Shown here in pieces: positions 22,046 to 32,149 of a DNA stretch of 64,000 bases (positions are counted from its first letter, which is position 1; every line of letters starts with the position of its first letter). Origin of the DNA: Enoplolaimus lenunculus. Lineage: Eukaryota; Nematoda; Enoplea; Enoplida; Thoracostomopsidae. Under the pieces are notes generated by a model. It was not told the DNA's origin, searched no databases, and saw nothing but the letters and a program-made list of their open reading frames with translations. Made by a program: the position numbers and the translations under genes. Where the stretch lies: the NCBI GenBank assembly GCA_030248215.1, contig JASANG010002731.1, positions 94,246-158,245 of the forward strand, given 5' to 3'.

Positions 22046-22285
22046 TCAATAAATTTGTATGTAGTAGTGACCCGAATAAGAGGGGGGACTGATATTTATT
22101 TGGCCTCTCCAGGGGGTACCCCCCTTTGTTATTCGGTTGCGGACCGTTATTTATTTTCAACCCACGCTCCGCCGCCCTTGGTTACTGATATATATCCGGT
22201 ACTGCAATTATCCGATGAATTAAACGTTTATTTGTCTTGTGACAATAGCTTGAGCGATAATACAAGGTTATACTTAGGAATGTAC
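21990..22285 (+). repeat. direct repeat R, copy 1 (D/E junction segment)
   Basis: GGCCAATTTCATTCAGTAGG through ACTTAGGAATGTAC. It matches 24948-25236 in the same orientation at roughly 90% by eye, and spans the D-to-E transition in both. Confidence 0.88.
22046..22285. mobile_element. E-family MITE, left part
   Basis: GTAGTGACCCGAATAAGAGG and the CCGCCGCCCTTGGTTACTG block as in the full E copy. It stops at a TA where a GAGTTGA-type MITE begins. Confidence 0.75.
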
Positions 22286-22438
22286 ACTGCAAATTGCTCT
22301 GAGTTGATTTAGGAACTCAGACTGTAAGTCAAAAATACTGAGTTGATATTTATTTCAGTCTGAGTTGAAAGCTAACTCAATATTTTTGAAATGCCGTGGA
22401 TCAACTCACAGTCAAGTCAAAAACCTGAGTTGCAGTAC
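22283..22438. mobile_element. GAGTTGA-type TA MITE
   Basis: TA-CACTGCAAATTGCTCTGAGT to CCTGAGTTGCAG-TA, with several inward-facing CTGAGTTGA motifs. Short copy related to 13903-14153. Confidence 0.7.
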
Positions 22439-23076
22439 AAATCTATTTCTCGTAAAAATTTCAAACAATTTTCGCTTTTTTATATTTAAAACTACCTACT
22501 ATTTTGTTTGCCTCGTTGATATGTACTAAAATTCAAATAGCCTTCTGTCATTTTTGTCTTGGAAGTGAATAATTTTAAATTCAAACATTGAACTTTGGGA
22601 ATAAACCAAATTGTAAAAATAACGTTGTTGATAATGTTGCTTGGCCTTACTACTGGTATATATTGGATGTATAACATCTATGACAACTAAACAAGTGCTA
22701 TAAGTTTACACAAGTAAACCACGCTGCTAATTCATAGCTTGCTGTGAAACCTGAAGAATGTTAAGTAATAAGTTTATTTTGTTTAATCTACATAGCTAGA
22801 ACCCGCTTAATGACAGTTGTGTTAATTTTTATTTTGTTCGTTATACCGTGAGACCAAAATACAGTTTATCACTCGTCTTAACACTATAATTCGCAAAAAC
22901 AGGTTTTCGTTTTTTAAGAACTTTTTGTGTAATTAAAAGTCGTTTGCTGGTTTACTGTTTGTTCTTTACTTTTCAGCGATCAACTATTAGATTAGGTGTC
23001 TAGTCAGTGAGATAACTTATGGCTATGACGATTTCATTCAAAAAGTTTAGTTGACTTTTTCAGTATACGTGTACAC
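22439..23076. other. AT-rich stretch upstream of the transposase-like gene
   Basis: No repeat family was recognised. It could hold the 5' part or terminus of the autonomous element, but no terminal repeat pairing with the far side was found. Confidence 0.3.
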
Positions 23077-23428
23077 CAGGGTACAACCGGAGGTCTGCCT
23101 CTGGCTCCGGTTCTTGGCAGAAAATCGGCCTCCGGCTCCGGGAGAATTTTAGCCGGAGGTTCCGGCAATTTCGGTAGTACAATTTTGCCTGTTTAGCGCT
23201 TTTCGGTTTACTTTTGTCACAATTTTCACGAAAGAATTTCCAAAATTTCCCAAAAATTAGCGTATAAAACCAAACAACTTGACAACATATTGCAGATGCT
23301 GGCTAAAATTCGCTAATTAGACATCAATTTTTCTACCTAATTTCGCTTCACCTCCGGCTACGGCTCCGGCTCCGGCAAGTTTCGTTGACTTCCGGCTCTG
23401 GTATTTTTCACCCCCGGTTGTACTCTTG
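23077..23428. mobile_element. D-family hAT-like MITE
   Basis: CAGGGTACAACCGGAGGTCT to CCCGGTTGTACTCTTG, with the full CCGGCTCCGGCTCCGG end block. The flanks (GTGTACAC and CATCCACG) do not form a target duplication, unlike the copies at 7183 and 51585. Confidence 0.85.
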
Positions 23429-23458
23429 CATCCACGCCTGTGTTTTGCTTTATCTAAA

Positions 23459-24997
23459 ATGAATACGTATAAATGTTTTGTATGTCATGGCATTTTATCA
23501 AGCATTCCATCACTTTCGGCGCACTTAAGACAGTATCACCACCTGAAGCAAAATTTACGACTACTGCTAATATGCGGCCAGGGCCAGTGCACGCAAACTT
23601 TTTCGGACTATAAGTATTTCAACCGTCATCTCAATCTACGACATTCAAAGCAAAATTCAAAAAATGATTTTGAGGATCTGTCAAGGGAAAATGAGTCAGG
23701 ACCATCTAGAGGCGCGGTGCATGTTGAAACGTCATATTCCTGGCTACCGGTTTCAAAATCAGTGTCAGCGGGGCCACTTTTCAAAGACCAGAATTTGGAA
23801 AGTATTTTGATTTCACGGCTTGAATGTCTAGTCGCTGGAATGAGCTGTAATCCCGGTGTTTCTCAATCAGCGGTTACTTCTACTTTGGATGCAATTCACT
23901 CATTAATAACAGAAGTCAGTACTTATATAACTAATGATTTGTGCCCCTTATCTGAACGTATAGGAGCAAATAGTATTGAGGGCATTAATGCAACGACAAA
24001 CGATGTTTTTGCACGTTTTTTAACAGAAAATAGAAGATTTACTCACATCACAGAGCGATACGGCATGATTCCTCCTATAGAAATAACAGTAGGTAGCGCG
24101 CCAAAAGTGAAAGGCAGCGGAGCTAACGCAGCGACATCTTTAGCCAAACAGTCATTTCAGTATATATCGATAATAGAGCAGTTAAAGCTTAGGCTAGCTG
24201 ACCCTCGTTATCGTACGTTTGTTGACCACGCTCATAATTCTACGGATGGAATGCTGCGGGATTATTGTGACGCTGACCATTTTAAAAATCATAGAATGAA
24301 AAAAATTCACAACACGTTCTTACAAATCGGTTCGTATTTTGACGAGTTTGAAGTGGTTAATCCAATTGGGAGTAAAACGAAACGTCATAAGGTAGCAGCG
24401 ATTTATTGCGTCTTGAAGAACTTGCCACCGTATTTAAACTCTACGCTTGATAATATCTTAGTGGTGTGTTTAGCGCGATCCGCCCTGATAACTGAGTTTG
24501 GTTACCAAAAAATATTAACTCCATTAATTAGGGAATGTAATTCCCTTGCAACTAAAGGCATTCAACTTGGAGACATAACATATTACGGAACAGTAGTTCA
24601 AATTAGCGCTGATAATCTGGGTGCTAACAGCTTGTTCGGGTTTGTTCAAAGCTTTACAGCTAGCCATTTCTGCAGGATTTGTTTCCTTGACAAATTTGAA
24701 GTTCAAAACGACTTTTCCGGAAAGAATAAACTCCGAAATTTTGTTAATTATACTGCACACTTAAACGCATTACAAAATAACGCAATCACTCCACATAGCT
24801 TCGGGGTTAAATATTACTCAATGGTAAATGATATTCCTTTTTTTCACGTTACATCAAATTTCACTCTTGATATAATGCATGACGTACTGGAGGGTGTTTT
24901 ACAGTTCGAAATGAAAGCAGTGCTTGGTTATTTTGTTGACGTTCTCAGGCCAATTTCATTCAGTAGGCAAATTTTTGTGTTTTTGCATAAAAGTTAG
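23459..24997 (+). CDS. zinc-finger transposase-like gene, 3'-truncated
   Basis: An open frame of 523 codons runs from 23426. The ATG at 23459 (codon 12) is the better start because the earlier codons lie at the edge of the D element. Two C2H2-like fingers occur at codons 17-38 (C17, C20, H33, H38) and 50-73 (C50, C55, H68, H73). After a long middle, codons 482-490 read DIMHDVLEG. From memory, many uncharacterised animal repeat proteins pair N-terminal C2H2 fingers with a D-x-MHD-x-LEG motif, and I take them to be DNA-transposon transposases; the superfamily is not settled here (an EnSpm/CACTA-like affinity is only a guess). The last 16 codons come from direct repeat R, so the true C-terminus is missing. 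No introns are needed. It is probably a defective transposase copy. Confidence 0.65.
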   Translation: MNTYKCFVCHGILSSIPSLSAHLRQYHHLKQNLRLLLICGQGQCTQTFSDYKYFNRHLNLRHSKQNSKNDFEDLSRENESGPSRGAVHVETSYSWLPVSKSVSAGPLFKDQNLESILISRLECLVAGMSCNPGVSQSAVTSTLDAIHSLITEVSTYITNDLCPLSERIGANSIEGINATTNDVFARFLTENRRFTHITERYGMIPPIEITVGSAPKVKGSGANAATSLAKQSFQYISIIEQLKLRLADPRYRTFVDHAHNSTDGMLRDYCDADHFKNHRMKKIHNTFLQIGSYFDEFEVVNPIGSKTKRHKVAAIYCVLKNLPPYLNSTLDNILVVCLARSALITEFGYQKILTPLIRECNSLATKGIQLGDITYYGTVVQISADNLGANSLFGFVQSFTASHFCRICFLDKFEVQNDFSGKNKLRNFVNYTAHLNALQNNAITPHSFGVKYYSMVNDIPFFHVTSNFTLDIMHDVLEGVLQFEMKAVLGYFVDVLRPISFSRQIFVFLHKS

Positions 24998-25236
24998 TGC
25001 CATTCAATAAATTTGTATGTAGTAGTGACCCGAATAAGAGGGGGGACTGGATATTTATTTGGCCTCTCCAGAGGGTACCCCCCTTGTTATACGGTTACAG
25101 ACTGTTATTTATTTTTAACCCACACTCCGCCGCCCTTCGCTACTGATATATATCCGGTACTGCAATTATCCGTTAAAAACGTTCGTCTTGTGACAATAAC
25201 TTGAGCGACAATACAAGATTGTACTTAGGAATGTAC
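24948..25236 (+). repeat. direct repeat R, copy 2
   Basis: Same orientation and extent as 21990-22285. It replaces the 3' end of the transposase frame and continues naturally into the rest of an E element. Confidence 0.88.
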
Positions 25237-25402
25237 TTTCAAAATTTAAGTACGCTTTAAAGTTTCGAATCAAATTATTTGGTCCTGGAGTCATTTATGC
25301 GTTACAATTAGGGTTAATTGCCATTAGGGATACGGACTCCTATTGATTCGGACTCAAAATGGGGACCCCCTCTTATTACCCCCTCTTATTCGGGTCAATA
25401 CA
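25021..25402. mobile_element. E-family MITE, complete, inside D sequence
   Basis: GTAGTGACCCGAATAAGAGG to CCTCTTATTCGGGTCAATAC. Its second half matches the reverse of the copy at 17473-17876 (for example GGAGTCATTTATGCG and GGATACGGACTCC). Confidence 0.8.
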
Positions 25403-25423
25403 GCAATTTCAAAACTTTACATC

Positions 25424-25498
25424 ATATAGGCATAGGCTTAGGCTTAGGCTAAGGAATATGCTTATAATACTGTTCCGTCCCTGTTCTTTACATTGGTC
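25424..25498. mobile_element. B-family MITE, right-end fragment
   Basis: GGCTTAGGCTTAGGCTAAGG, then ATAATACTGTTCCGTCCCTG and TTCTTTACATTGGTC. Confidence 0.75.
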
Positions 25499-25559
25499 AA
25501 AAGTTTTAGTAGCCTGAAGGCCCTTAACTAATGTACGTCAATAATATATTTTTTACAAC

Positions 25560-25660
25560 GCTTAATAAGAAGATAAATGTTAAAATTAGCAAACTAAACA
25601 TCATTTCTATTACATCATTTGGTTTCACCTACGGCGCCGGCAAATTGCATCTGGTACACC
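25560..25660. mobile_element. D-family right-end fragment
   Basis: AAAATTAGCAAACTAAACAT, TTTCACCTACGGCGCCGGCA correspond to the right third of D elements. It is likely the far side of the D element split by R and the transposase block. Confidence 0.55.
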
Positions 25661-26042
25661 TGTTGATACACTGGCCAGCTACAAAAACAAAAATATTTCA
25701 GACCAACAACGAAAAATAATATTTATTTCCAGCTAAAATACCGTCCGTCATTCATGGACGTTCCTTGCGCCTTTCACTGGACCCCATAGTCTGTTTCTAT
25801 CAGCTTCAGAACAATAAGTTGTCCGGTATTTTGACATTTGGTATTGGACCATGCTAAATTCTTTTTTTTTCGGGCCATACAACATTTTGAATACACAGTC
25901 TGTTTTACCGGAAACCAATGTGGCATCCGTTCCGTTTTAGGAGACAGCTTTCGATTGCCCATCATCGTGTCACACCAGTGATGGTGGTCAAAATATGCTG
26001 TATCCCCTTTGGTTTACAGATAGCACGTTTGGAAGGGAACTA
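25661..26042. other. no recognised feature
   Basis: A minus-strand ORF (25774-25965) has no recognisable domain. Nothing else was seen. Confidence 0.3.
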
Positions 26043-26165
26043 GAGCCAAGTCGGTAGCCAGCTCATCTTGCATGGGGAGGTGGAAAATATTCAATGGAAG
26101 CAAGCAAAAATTTGTGATGGTTTACAAGCCAGGTTTGAAACTTTTCATGGGGGCTGAAATAAAAT
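26043..26165. mobile_element. Q-family MITE, one-sided fragment
   Basis: CGGTAGCCAGCTCATCTTGC then TGATGGTTTACAAGCCAGG and TTCATGGGGGCTGAAA, as in other Q copies. The right end is absent. Confidence 0.6.
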
Positions 26166-26240
26166 TATTCTTTGAGTGCTGAGTTTTTTAGGGTGAAATT
26201 TTCTACACACCATCGAGCGACGACTTTCCTGAATCTTTAC

Positions 26241-26396
26241 CAGGCCCGTAGCCAGGTTACCTGCTAGGGGAGGCTAAATATTTTTCAGGAAGGACGTACC
26301 AGGGTTTTCGATGACTTACAAACAAGGTTGAAAATTTTCTATGGGAACCAAAATTTTTTCAGGGGGGGCTGATATACCAATCTGGCTACAGTCATG
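26241..26396. mobile_element. Q-family hAT-like MITE
   Basis: CAGGCCCGTAGCCAGGTTAC to TCTGGCTACAGTCATG. The flanks ATCTTTAC and ATCATTAC match at 7 of 8 positions, an 8-bp target duplication. Confidence 0.85.
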
Positions 26397-27287
26397 ATCA
26401 TTACCCCTTTAAAGCTAAAAACTACAACTCTCTGGTCCGGCAGAAACATTGCGTCCGTAGCTTTTATAGGTCGTCTAAGCACTAAAAGCCAGTTGCTACA
26501 GTTTAGGGTCCCTACTGTTGTTGTTTTGTTGTCCACTGACGAAACAACTTGAGACAGTTTTGTACACGGTTTTACCATATTATTTAGATTTCAATTTAGC
26601 ATATTGGCTTTTACGACACGACTTCAGCTAGGATTGCATTTTGAGAGGGTATAACTTTTAAATTAAAAGTGTTTTTTGCGAGCAAACGCAGCGACCGATT
26701 ATTTTAAATTCTCCGATCCAACAGGTTAAACCCCGGTAAGGGTGACTTCCTTAGCCTATGCCAAAATTCAAGCGGGGGTGAGCGGATGTATGCCCCTTTC
26801 AATATGCCCCTTGTACATGCACCTGGTTTATTAGGTGTAGGTATCACATATTGTCATTGCGTATATTGACCGAGGCTGTTTAGCAAAAATACATATTAAT
26901 ATTAAAAATCAGTGAAAGAGTTGAACCAAATGTTTAGTGAATATTAATTTATTCAACGACTTTACCAGCTATGTCATCTTTTACTTAAAAAGCACTCTGT
27001 GTACAGCTTCTGGCACAGGATAGAAACTGGTATAGAAAATAATACGGATTGGTTTAATTCACCCTGCCATGACGCCTGTGTCGCATGATCTATATTACAT
27101 TTTGGAACATATTGAAAAAATTATAAGTAATTCTGTCAAAATGATTTCAAAAATTGAAAAAATGTAAATTAAAAATTAAAATTTGGTTGTGGTATGATCA
27201 GGAAAGGTCCTGAGAAACTCAAATATGTAATAATTAATAAATTGGGACTGTTGTTGTGGGTCAATACGTGGGCGTAAACAGAATATA
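26397..27287. other. gene-free stretch
   Basis: No supported ORF or repeat family. AT-rich. Confidence 0.3.
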
Positions 27288-27489
27288 TGTTTCAGGTGTG
27301 TTTGTCAAGAGTTTGCGTTAGGTTTTCAGACTAACGAACATCTGCAACTGCAAATCGCAAAATCGGTACAGAAGTAGGGCAAATTCAACGTGAACAATGT
27401 GTTGAATTTTAAACCTCACCATGCGCTGGTTGTAAAGTTACAGGATATACCACCAACTGGTGCTTGGTGCTGCACACATTTGAGAATAC
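27288..27489. mobile_element. K-family MITE, left end diverged
   Basis: TTTTCAGACTAACGAAC, AACCTCACCATGCGCTGG, CACCAACTGGTGCTTGGTGC and the end CACACATTTGAGAATACAGG. Confidence 0.6.
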
Positions 27490-27722
27490 AGGTCTAGGGT
27501 GCGACTTTCACTGTCATCCAAAGTAACAAAACAGGGGCGGGTCCAAGTGGGAAGAAGCGACGTGCACAAGCAAAAGAATGGAAATTGCAGAATTTTTGCA
27601 ATAAAAATGACAAAATTATTTGCTCAATTTATATGTTTCAGTATTTAACCTTTATCACATTTTACTGCGTTCCGTCGTTCCACCCAGATTGTGACCCCCC
27701 GTTATATTTTTTATACATCCAC

Positions 27723-27885
27723 CAGGCCCTTAGCAGGCTCACCTTATTGCTAGGCGGCTAAAAAATTTTCAGGAGGAACATTCAACGGTTTTTAATGACT
27801 TGCAAACGATGTTGAAAATTTTCTAGGGGGGCAAAGTTCTTCCAGGAAGGCTAAGCCCCCTTGAACCCTCTTGGCTACGAGCCCG
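27723..27885. mobile_element. Q-family hAT-like MITE
   Basis: CAGGCCCTTAGCAGGCTCAC to CTTGGCTACGAGCCCG. The flanks ACATCCAC and GCATCCGC agree at 6 of 8 positions. Confidence 0.82.
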
Positions 27886-28244
27886 GCATCCGCCCTCTGA
27901 CAATGTCAAAAAAAATTTCAGAATCAATGTTTTCTATTAGCTTGCTCTATTTCAGACCCGTAGATAAACAATCCGTCCCTGATCAATGCGCGAGACACAA
28001 ATGGCTTCAGGCGTGGACTAATTTGGTTCCACATAGCTTAGTCAGCTATTTCTTTTATAACTGACATAATTCAACCTGTTTCTACTTAAAATATTCAGTC
28101 CGGTTACACATTCTGAAATACTTTCCGTTTTGAATTTTTACTTCAGTTTGCGTTGCCATAATAGAAACAATATACAGTTAAATTGCCTCCAGTACACACT
28201 GTCCCCACGATCGCAGACCATACTCGTATTAGGATATAACGCTT

Positions 28245-28395
28245 TACACTGCAAAAAATGGTGAGTCAAATTGACTCTCTCCGAAATAGGCTCTACGGGA
28301 CTACACAAATTGAGTCAAATTCGACTCCGCCAGAGTCGTAGTCCCGTAGAGCCTATTTCGGAGAGTCAATTTGACTCACCATTTTTTGAAGTGTA
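28245..28395. mobile_element. A-family MITE, short form
   Basis: TA-CACTGCAAAAAATGGTGAGT to CACCATTTTTTGAAGTG-TA. The central region is deleted, so the two arms are nearly adjacent (151 bp). Confidence 0.88.
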
Positions 28396-28556
28396 TAAAT
28401 ATACCTACATGACCGTAATTGTAGGGGGTTGAAGTCTTTAAATTGCCCATCTGTTGTTCTATTCAATACGTTATTCTTAAAGCTTTAAATAACATGTCGA
28501 AGACTAAATCCCAAAAATTTGTTTTCTAAACATATCCTAGCGAGTTCCGTGATGCA

Positions 28557-28560
<4 letters not shown>

Positions 28561-28647
<87 letters not shown>

Positions 28648-28651
28648 TATA
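28561..28651. repeat. (TA)n microsatellite
   Basis: About 90 bp, almost perfect. Confidence 0.97.
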
Positions 28652-28999
28652 ATGTATATATACAAAACTTGCAGTAGTTTTTAATTAAAATGCAAATTAC
28701 ACATAGGTCCCCGAGGCATCAGTATTTTTGGTTTCGTTGATAAGCTTGAGTTATTTTTCAATACAGGTTTCGCTCTCAAACGCAACGGCATAGCGTATAG
28801 GAAACGGTGGCTTTTCGGCCTGACGGTTACGAAATGATGTGTTTATTATCGGATATTGTTGCTAAAGAGATTGATGCTAATTTTAGTGAATTAAAAACGT
28901 CTAAATTGGTTTTTATGTGTTGAAAAAATGTCCCGGATGTATTCGAGAAATGGTCCATAGGGAACTGTCCATTCTGAGTCGGGGAGATCGTTGGACTTA
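28652..28999. other. no recognised feature
   Basis: No supported gene; the minus-strand ORF at 28827-29078 crosses into the L element. Confidence 0.3.
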
Positions 29000-29083
29000 G
29001 GGGTGCGCTATACTCGCCGCGCGATGCCGGATGCCGCCACGCGGCACTGTGAAATTTTTTATTAAATGTATAGCGCAACCCTT
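29000..29083. mobile_element. L-family foldback, short form
   Basis: AGGGGTGCGCTATACTCGCC to ATGTATAGCGCAACCCTT, with GCCGGATGCCGCCACGCGG inside. Confidence 0.65.
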
Positions 29084-29131
29084 AGAGACTGGATAGGCTT
29101 AGGCGAAGGATCTTGTTTGAGGCTTATGTTT

Positions 29132-29420
29132 AACCCCTTCTCACATTGAGTTGCCTGTAGGCAACTCAGCGCAGTGTATATATGTTAAATAGTATATATC
29201 GCACTGTGTTTAACAATTGCAACACGTATACATAGTACTAAATCACCACAAGACGTGAGAGCCCCATCGGGCTCGAGCGTCAAGCTCTTATAGCTGAGTG
29301 GTGATGGTATACGCCTCCCACTCCAGTCACTGGAGTTCGAATCCTTCTTGGTCCGTGTCAGGTTGTCAGTACACAAAGTATGTTGAAGTGTGAATGCGTA
29401 TATTTTGAAATACATGTGAC
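29132..29420 (+). mobile_element. tRNA-derived SINE-like repeat (H family)
   Basis: The left part AACCCCTTCTCACATTGAGT and the hairpin GAGTTGCCTGTAGGCAACTC match 49581 onward. It then has a tRNA-like segment with an A-box-like TAGCTGAGTGG and a B-box-like GAGTTCGAATCC. The right end is uncertain. Confidence 0.7.
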
Positions 29421-29751
29421 GGCTATGATCACTTGTAGATCTTGTAACTTTCTAACCAATCAATGATGAGTTGTTGAAATTAAGGCCCGTTTTAAGTTGG
29501 GATTTGTTTATTTCTGCGTAGCGTTTGACTACCGAAGGAGTCAGTTGGCTTGTTTGAAAACCTTGTATTATTTACTGGCAATAGATGCTAGACAGTTGAA
29601 TATTTTGGTACAGAATTTAAGTATTAAACCTAGGTTTACAAACCTTAGATTAACGCTTTACTACTTGTCCGTATATGCACGGGCAAAGTGTATGTAAAGT
29701 AAAAAGATTGTCTTACATGTAACACAAATACCGGTATAAGAAGTTGTTACA

Positions 29752-29840
29752 ATGACCACATGGTGTAGCGGTAGCACGCTTGCCTGGAGCGCAAGAAAGC
29801 CGAAGTTTCATTCCCAGCGTTGGTCGTTAACTTTGGGCAA
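29752..29840 (+). mobile_element. tRNA-like SINE head or tRNA pseudogene
   Basis: GACCAC...GTTGGTC could form a partial acceptor stem. TGGTGTAGCGG is A-box-like. The anticodon arm is good (CTTGC, loop CTGGAGC, GCAAG), which would give anticodon GGA. The T stem does not pair and there is no long variable arm as in tRNA-Ser, so a functional tRNA is unlikely. Confidence 0.55.
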
Positions 29841-29983
29841 AACATCAAACAGCAATTGTGCACACCGTGCAAATTCCAACATTTACGATGAATACGTCGT
29901 TATTAGCGTTCTAATTTCGATTCTAAAATTTACCTCTATAGCAAATACTATTAAGCGTGCATTAGTTCAAACATCAGTTTAAA

Positions 29984-30190
29984 CAAGAGTGGATGATCAC
30001 TCTTTATAACAAGAGTGTGCAACTTGGTACATTCTGTGTATTAAAGAATGTAACCGGCACGCGTTGCGTTTTTGGCCTACCTCCCTTGTTTAGGGTGGTC
30101 TGTATGCAGGTTTATATCGTAGTAATGCTAGGAGCGAATTGTAACCCCTCTTGTTTAAGGAGGGTAGGAGATGGACATCATCCACTCTTG
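29984..30190. mobile_element. N-family MITE
   Basis: CAAGAGTGGATGATCACTCT to CATCATCCACTCTTG, flanked by GTTTAAA on both sides (29977-29983, 30191-30197). The interior has CGCGTTGCGTTTTTGGCCTA. A relative is at 42297-42630. Confidence 0.8.
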
Positions 30191-30471
30191 GTTTAAATGA
30201 CTAGACACAATTATAGGTCAGACGGCAACGCTTAGTAAAATCGATCTTAAATTGTAGGTCACCAACCCCGTACAAATGGAAACCTTAAAAGTAAACAACA
30301 CAGACAAGGGTTTGTTCGTTGACTACATTTTGTTTCTTAAATTTAGTATTTTACCGATTCGCTTGAGCTGAGATTTTCAGCCGGAACTCATGATACAACA
30401 AACACGAAACAAATTCGTTTGACTCAAAATCCGGTCTAATATCCAGGCTTAAGCGTAAGCTCAAGCCTAAG

Positions 30472-30590
30472 AGTAACGACGCTGCCGCCGCGGGCTGCCG
30501 TATGCCGCTATGCTTGCTAGCAAAAATATATGCAAAATGTATTTGGCAGCGTCCGGCGGCGCGCGGCGAGAGTAGGCCAACCCTTAGTGA
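30472..30590. mobile_element. L-like GC-rich repeat
   Basis: GACGCTGCCGCCGCGG, GGCAGCGTCCGGCGGCGCGC and AGGCCAACCCTTAG resemble L elements, but the left end is not preserved. Confidence 0.45.
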
Positions 30591-30691
30591 ACGCCTTATT
30601 TTGCAACTATTTCCGGCTAAAAAGCACACTGTAAGCTTCAGATATACCAGTAACATGGCAACATTTTTAGCGTGGTAAAGATACAAAGGTA

Positions 30692-30968
30692 ATGCAACTT
30701 CCACAATAACATGCGTACACCAGGTGACTTTTGAGGGGATAGTGTCATGGACACTGAAGCATTTTTCGCTTGAGCTTCAGTATCATGGACGTTGACGCCA
30801 ACAAGCTTCAGTGCGAAGGATGCTGAACCCAAAAATGCTTCAATTTCCAGGACACTGAAGCTTTTTGGCTTCAGCGTTAAGGATACGGAAGCTTTTTTGC
30901 TTCAGTATCCATGACATTACCCCATCAAAAGTCACCTGGTGTTCGCATGTTTATTGTGGAAATTGCAT
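30692..30968. mobile_element. S-family foldback element with CTTCAG repeats
   Basis: The arms begin ATGCAACTTCCACAATAACA and its complement TTTATTGTGGAAATTGCAT and continue inward through ACACCAGGTGACTTTTGA. The centre contains repeated GAAGC/GCTTCAG units and GTCATGGACACTGAAGC. Confidence 0.85.
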
Positions 30969-31075
30969 AATACAACTATTTCCTTAAGATCCATCACTGA
31001 AGTCGGTCAAAATATTCGCAGTATTAATATTAAGTACAGTTATTTCTGATTGTAGTATTGAAGTATATAATCAAT

Positions 31076-31385
31076 TGTCTTAAAATAAGCCCTATTCACA
31101 TGTGCAAGTTTGTCTTAAAATAAGCCCTATTCACACGTGCAAGTTTTTGCAGCAAAAACTTGCACATGCAACTTGCATGTGTCAGTTTGGTCACAAAGCA
31201 GCTTTAAAGTTTTTGAAGTTGTGAATTATTCGCTGTAATTTATGCTATTTGAATTTAATTCGCGCCTGTGAATGCAGTTCAAGTCGCTTGAATTTCTTGC
31301 ACCTGCAGTTAGGTTGGTCAATCGAAATGTTACTTTGAAACTACTTGCAGCTGCAAGCATTTCGTGCAAGTTGCACGGGTTCCTG
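31076..31385. mobile_element. F-family MITE with duplicated terminus
   Basis: The terminal 35 bp (TGTCTTAAAATAAGCCCTAT onward) occurs twice in tandem. Then GCAGCAAAAACTTGCACATG and internal CTTGCAGCTGCAAGC. The right end GTGCAAGTTGCACGGG is diverged. Confidence 0.7.
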
Positions 31386-31639
31386 CCACCCCGCCATCTT
31401 CCGGAGCTGTTAGTAGTAGTCACGTAGGTTGTGCAGCACAAATTGTAGGCATACAGCACGATTGCCTATAATTGGTATATGCTATTGAACTAAAAACTGT
31501 GCTGTCAACATAAAGACTATTATTTCAAAAATGGTCAGAATATTACTCCCACGACTCCTAAGTATTCTCTTCAAAGCTGCATCTCAATAACAATGCTAGA
31601 AACTCTATAACTTGCATTATAGTGAACTCAAATATGTGA

Positions 31640-31745
31640 CTATGAGAAACTCAGTGTATCCAGAGCTCGAGCGCCAAGCTCCTATAAATTGGTGCCGATG
31701 GTAAACGCCTGTCACCCGTATAGGCTGCGATTCGACTATTAGCTT
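31640..31745 (+). mobile_element. diverged H-family tRNA-like SINE
   Basis: GAGCTCGAGCGCCAAGCTCC, TATAAATTGGTGCCGATGG and GGCTGCGATTCGACT parallel the A and B boxes of the copies at 29132 and 49581. Confidence 0.55.
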
Positions 31746-32149
31746 CAAAAATACGAAAATTTTGGTGTTTTTGTAACGAAAATGAAAACAGACCCGAGTT
31801 GTACAGAAACGGATATCCGGTTACATCCTGGTAAACTGCACAACAGCATGGTACACACAACAATTGTCATCGTTTGAATAGAACTTTGGCATTTTGCTGT
31901 TTGAAATATTAATCAAAGTGCAATTTGAAACAGCCTGTTTTCTCAGACATCAACGCTTGCTTTAATCACAACCTCGTATTAAATGTTCAAGTGAAAATAC
32001 TTTCCAAATTTGCAGATCGCAAAGATTTAGGCAAAAAATGGTTTTGGGTTATTTTTAAAATACATTTTGTATAAATATTTCTCTCAATATTAAATGTGTA
32101 ACAAATTTCGTTCCATACTGAATGTCCCTATGCAGATACCTTTATTATC
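31746..32149. other. no recognised feature
   Basis: No gene or repeat recognised. Confidence 0.3.

Noticed and set aside
22055-25204. MYVVVTRIRGG-type ORFs at 22055 and 25013
   Set aside because: Both are the left end of the non-coding E MITE read in the same frame; conservation reflects the repeat, not a protein.
21990-25236. LTR-like element: direct repeats flanking an ORF
   Set aside because: The repeats are pieces of two DNA-type MITEs (D and E), the ORF is a zinc-finger transposase-like protein, and no primer site, polypurine tract or reverse transcriptase is visible.
29752-29840. Functional tRNA gene (anticodon GGA)
   Set aside because: Good anticodon arm but unpaired T stem, weak acceptor stem and no long variable arm expected for tRNA-Ser.
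30351-30704. 117-codon minus-strand ORF
   Set aside because: Runs across an L-like repeat and a hexamer patch; no coding signature of its own.
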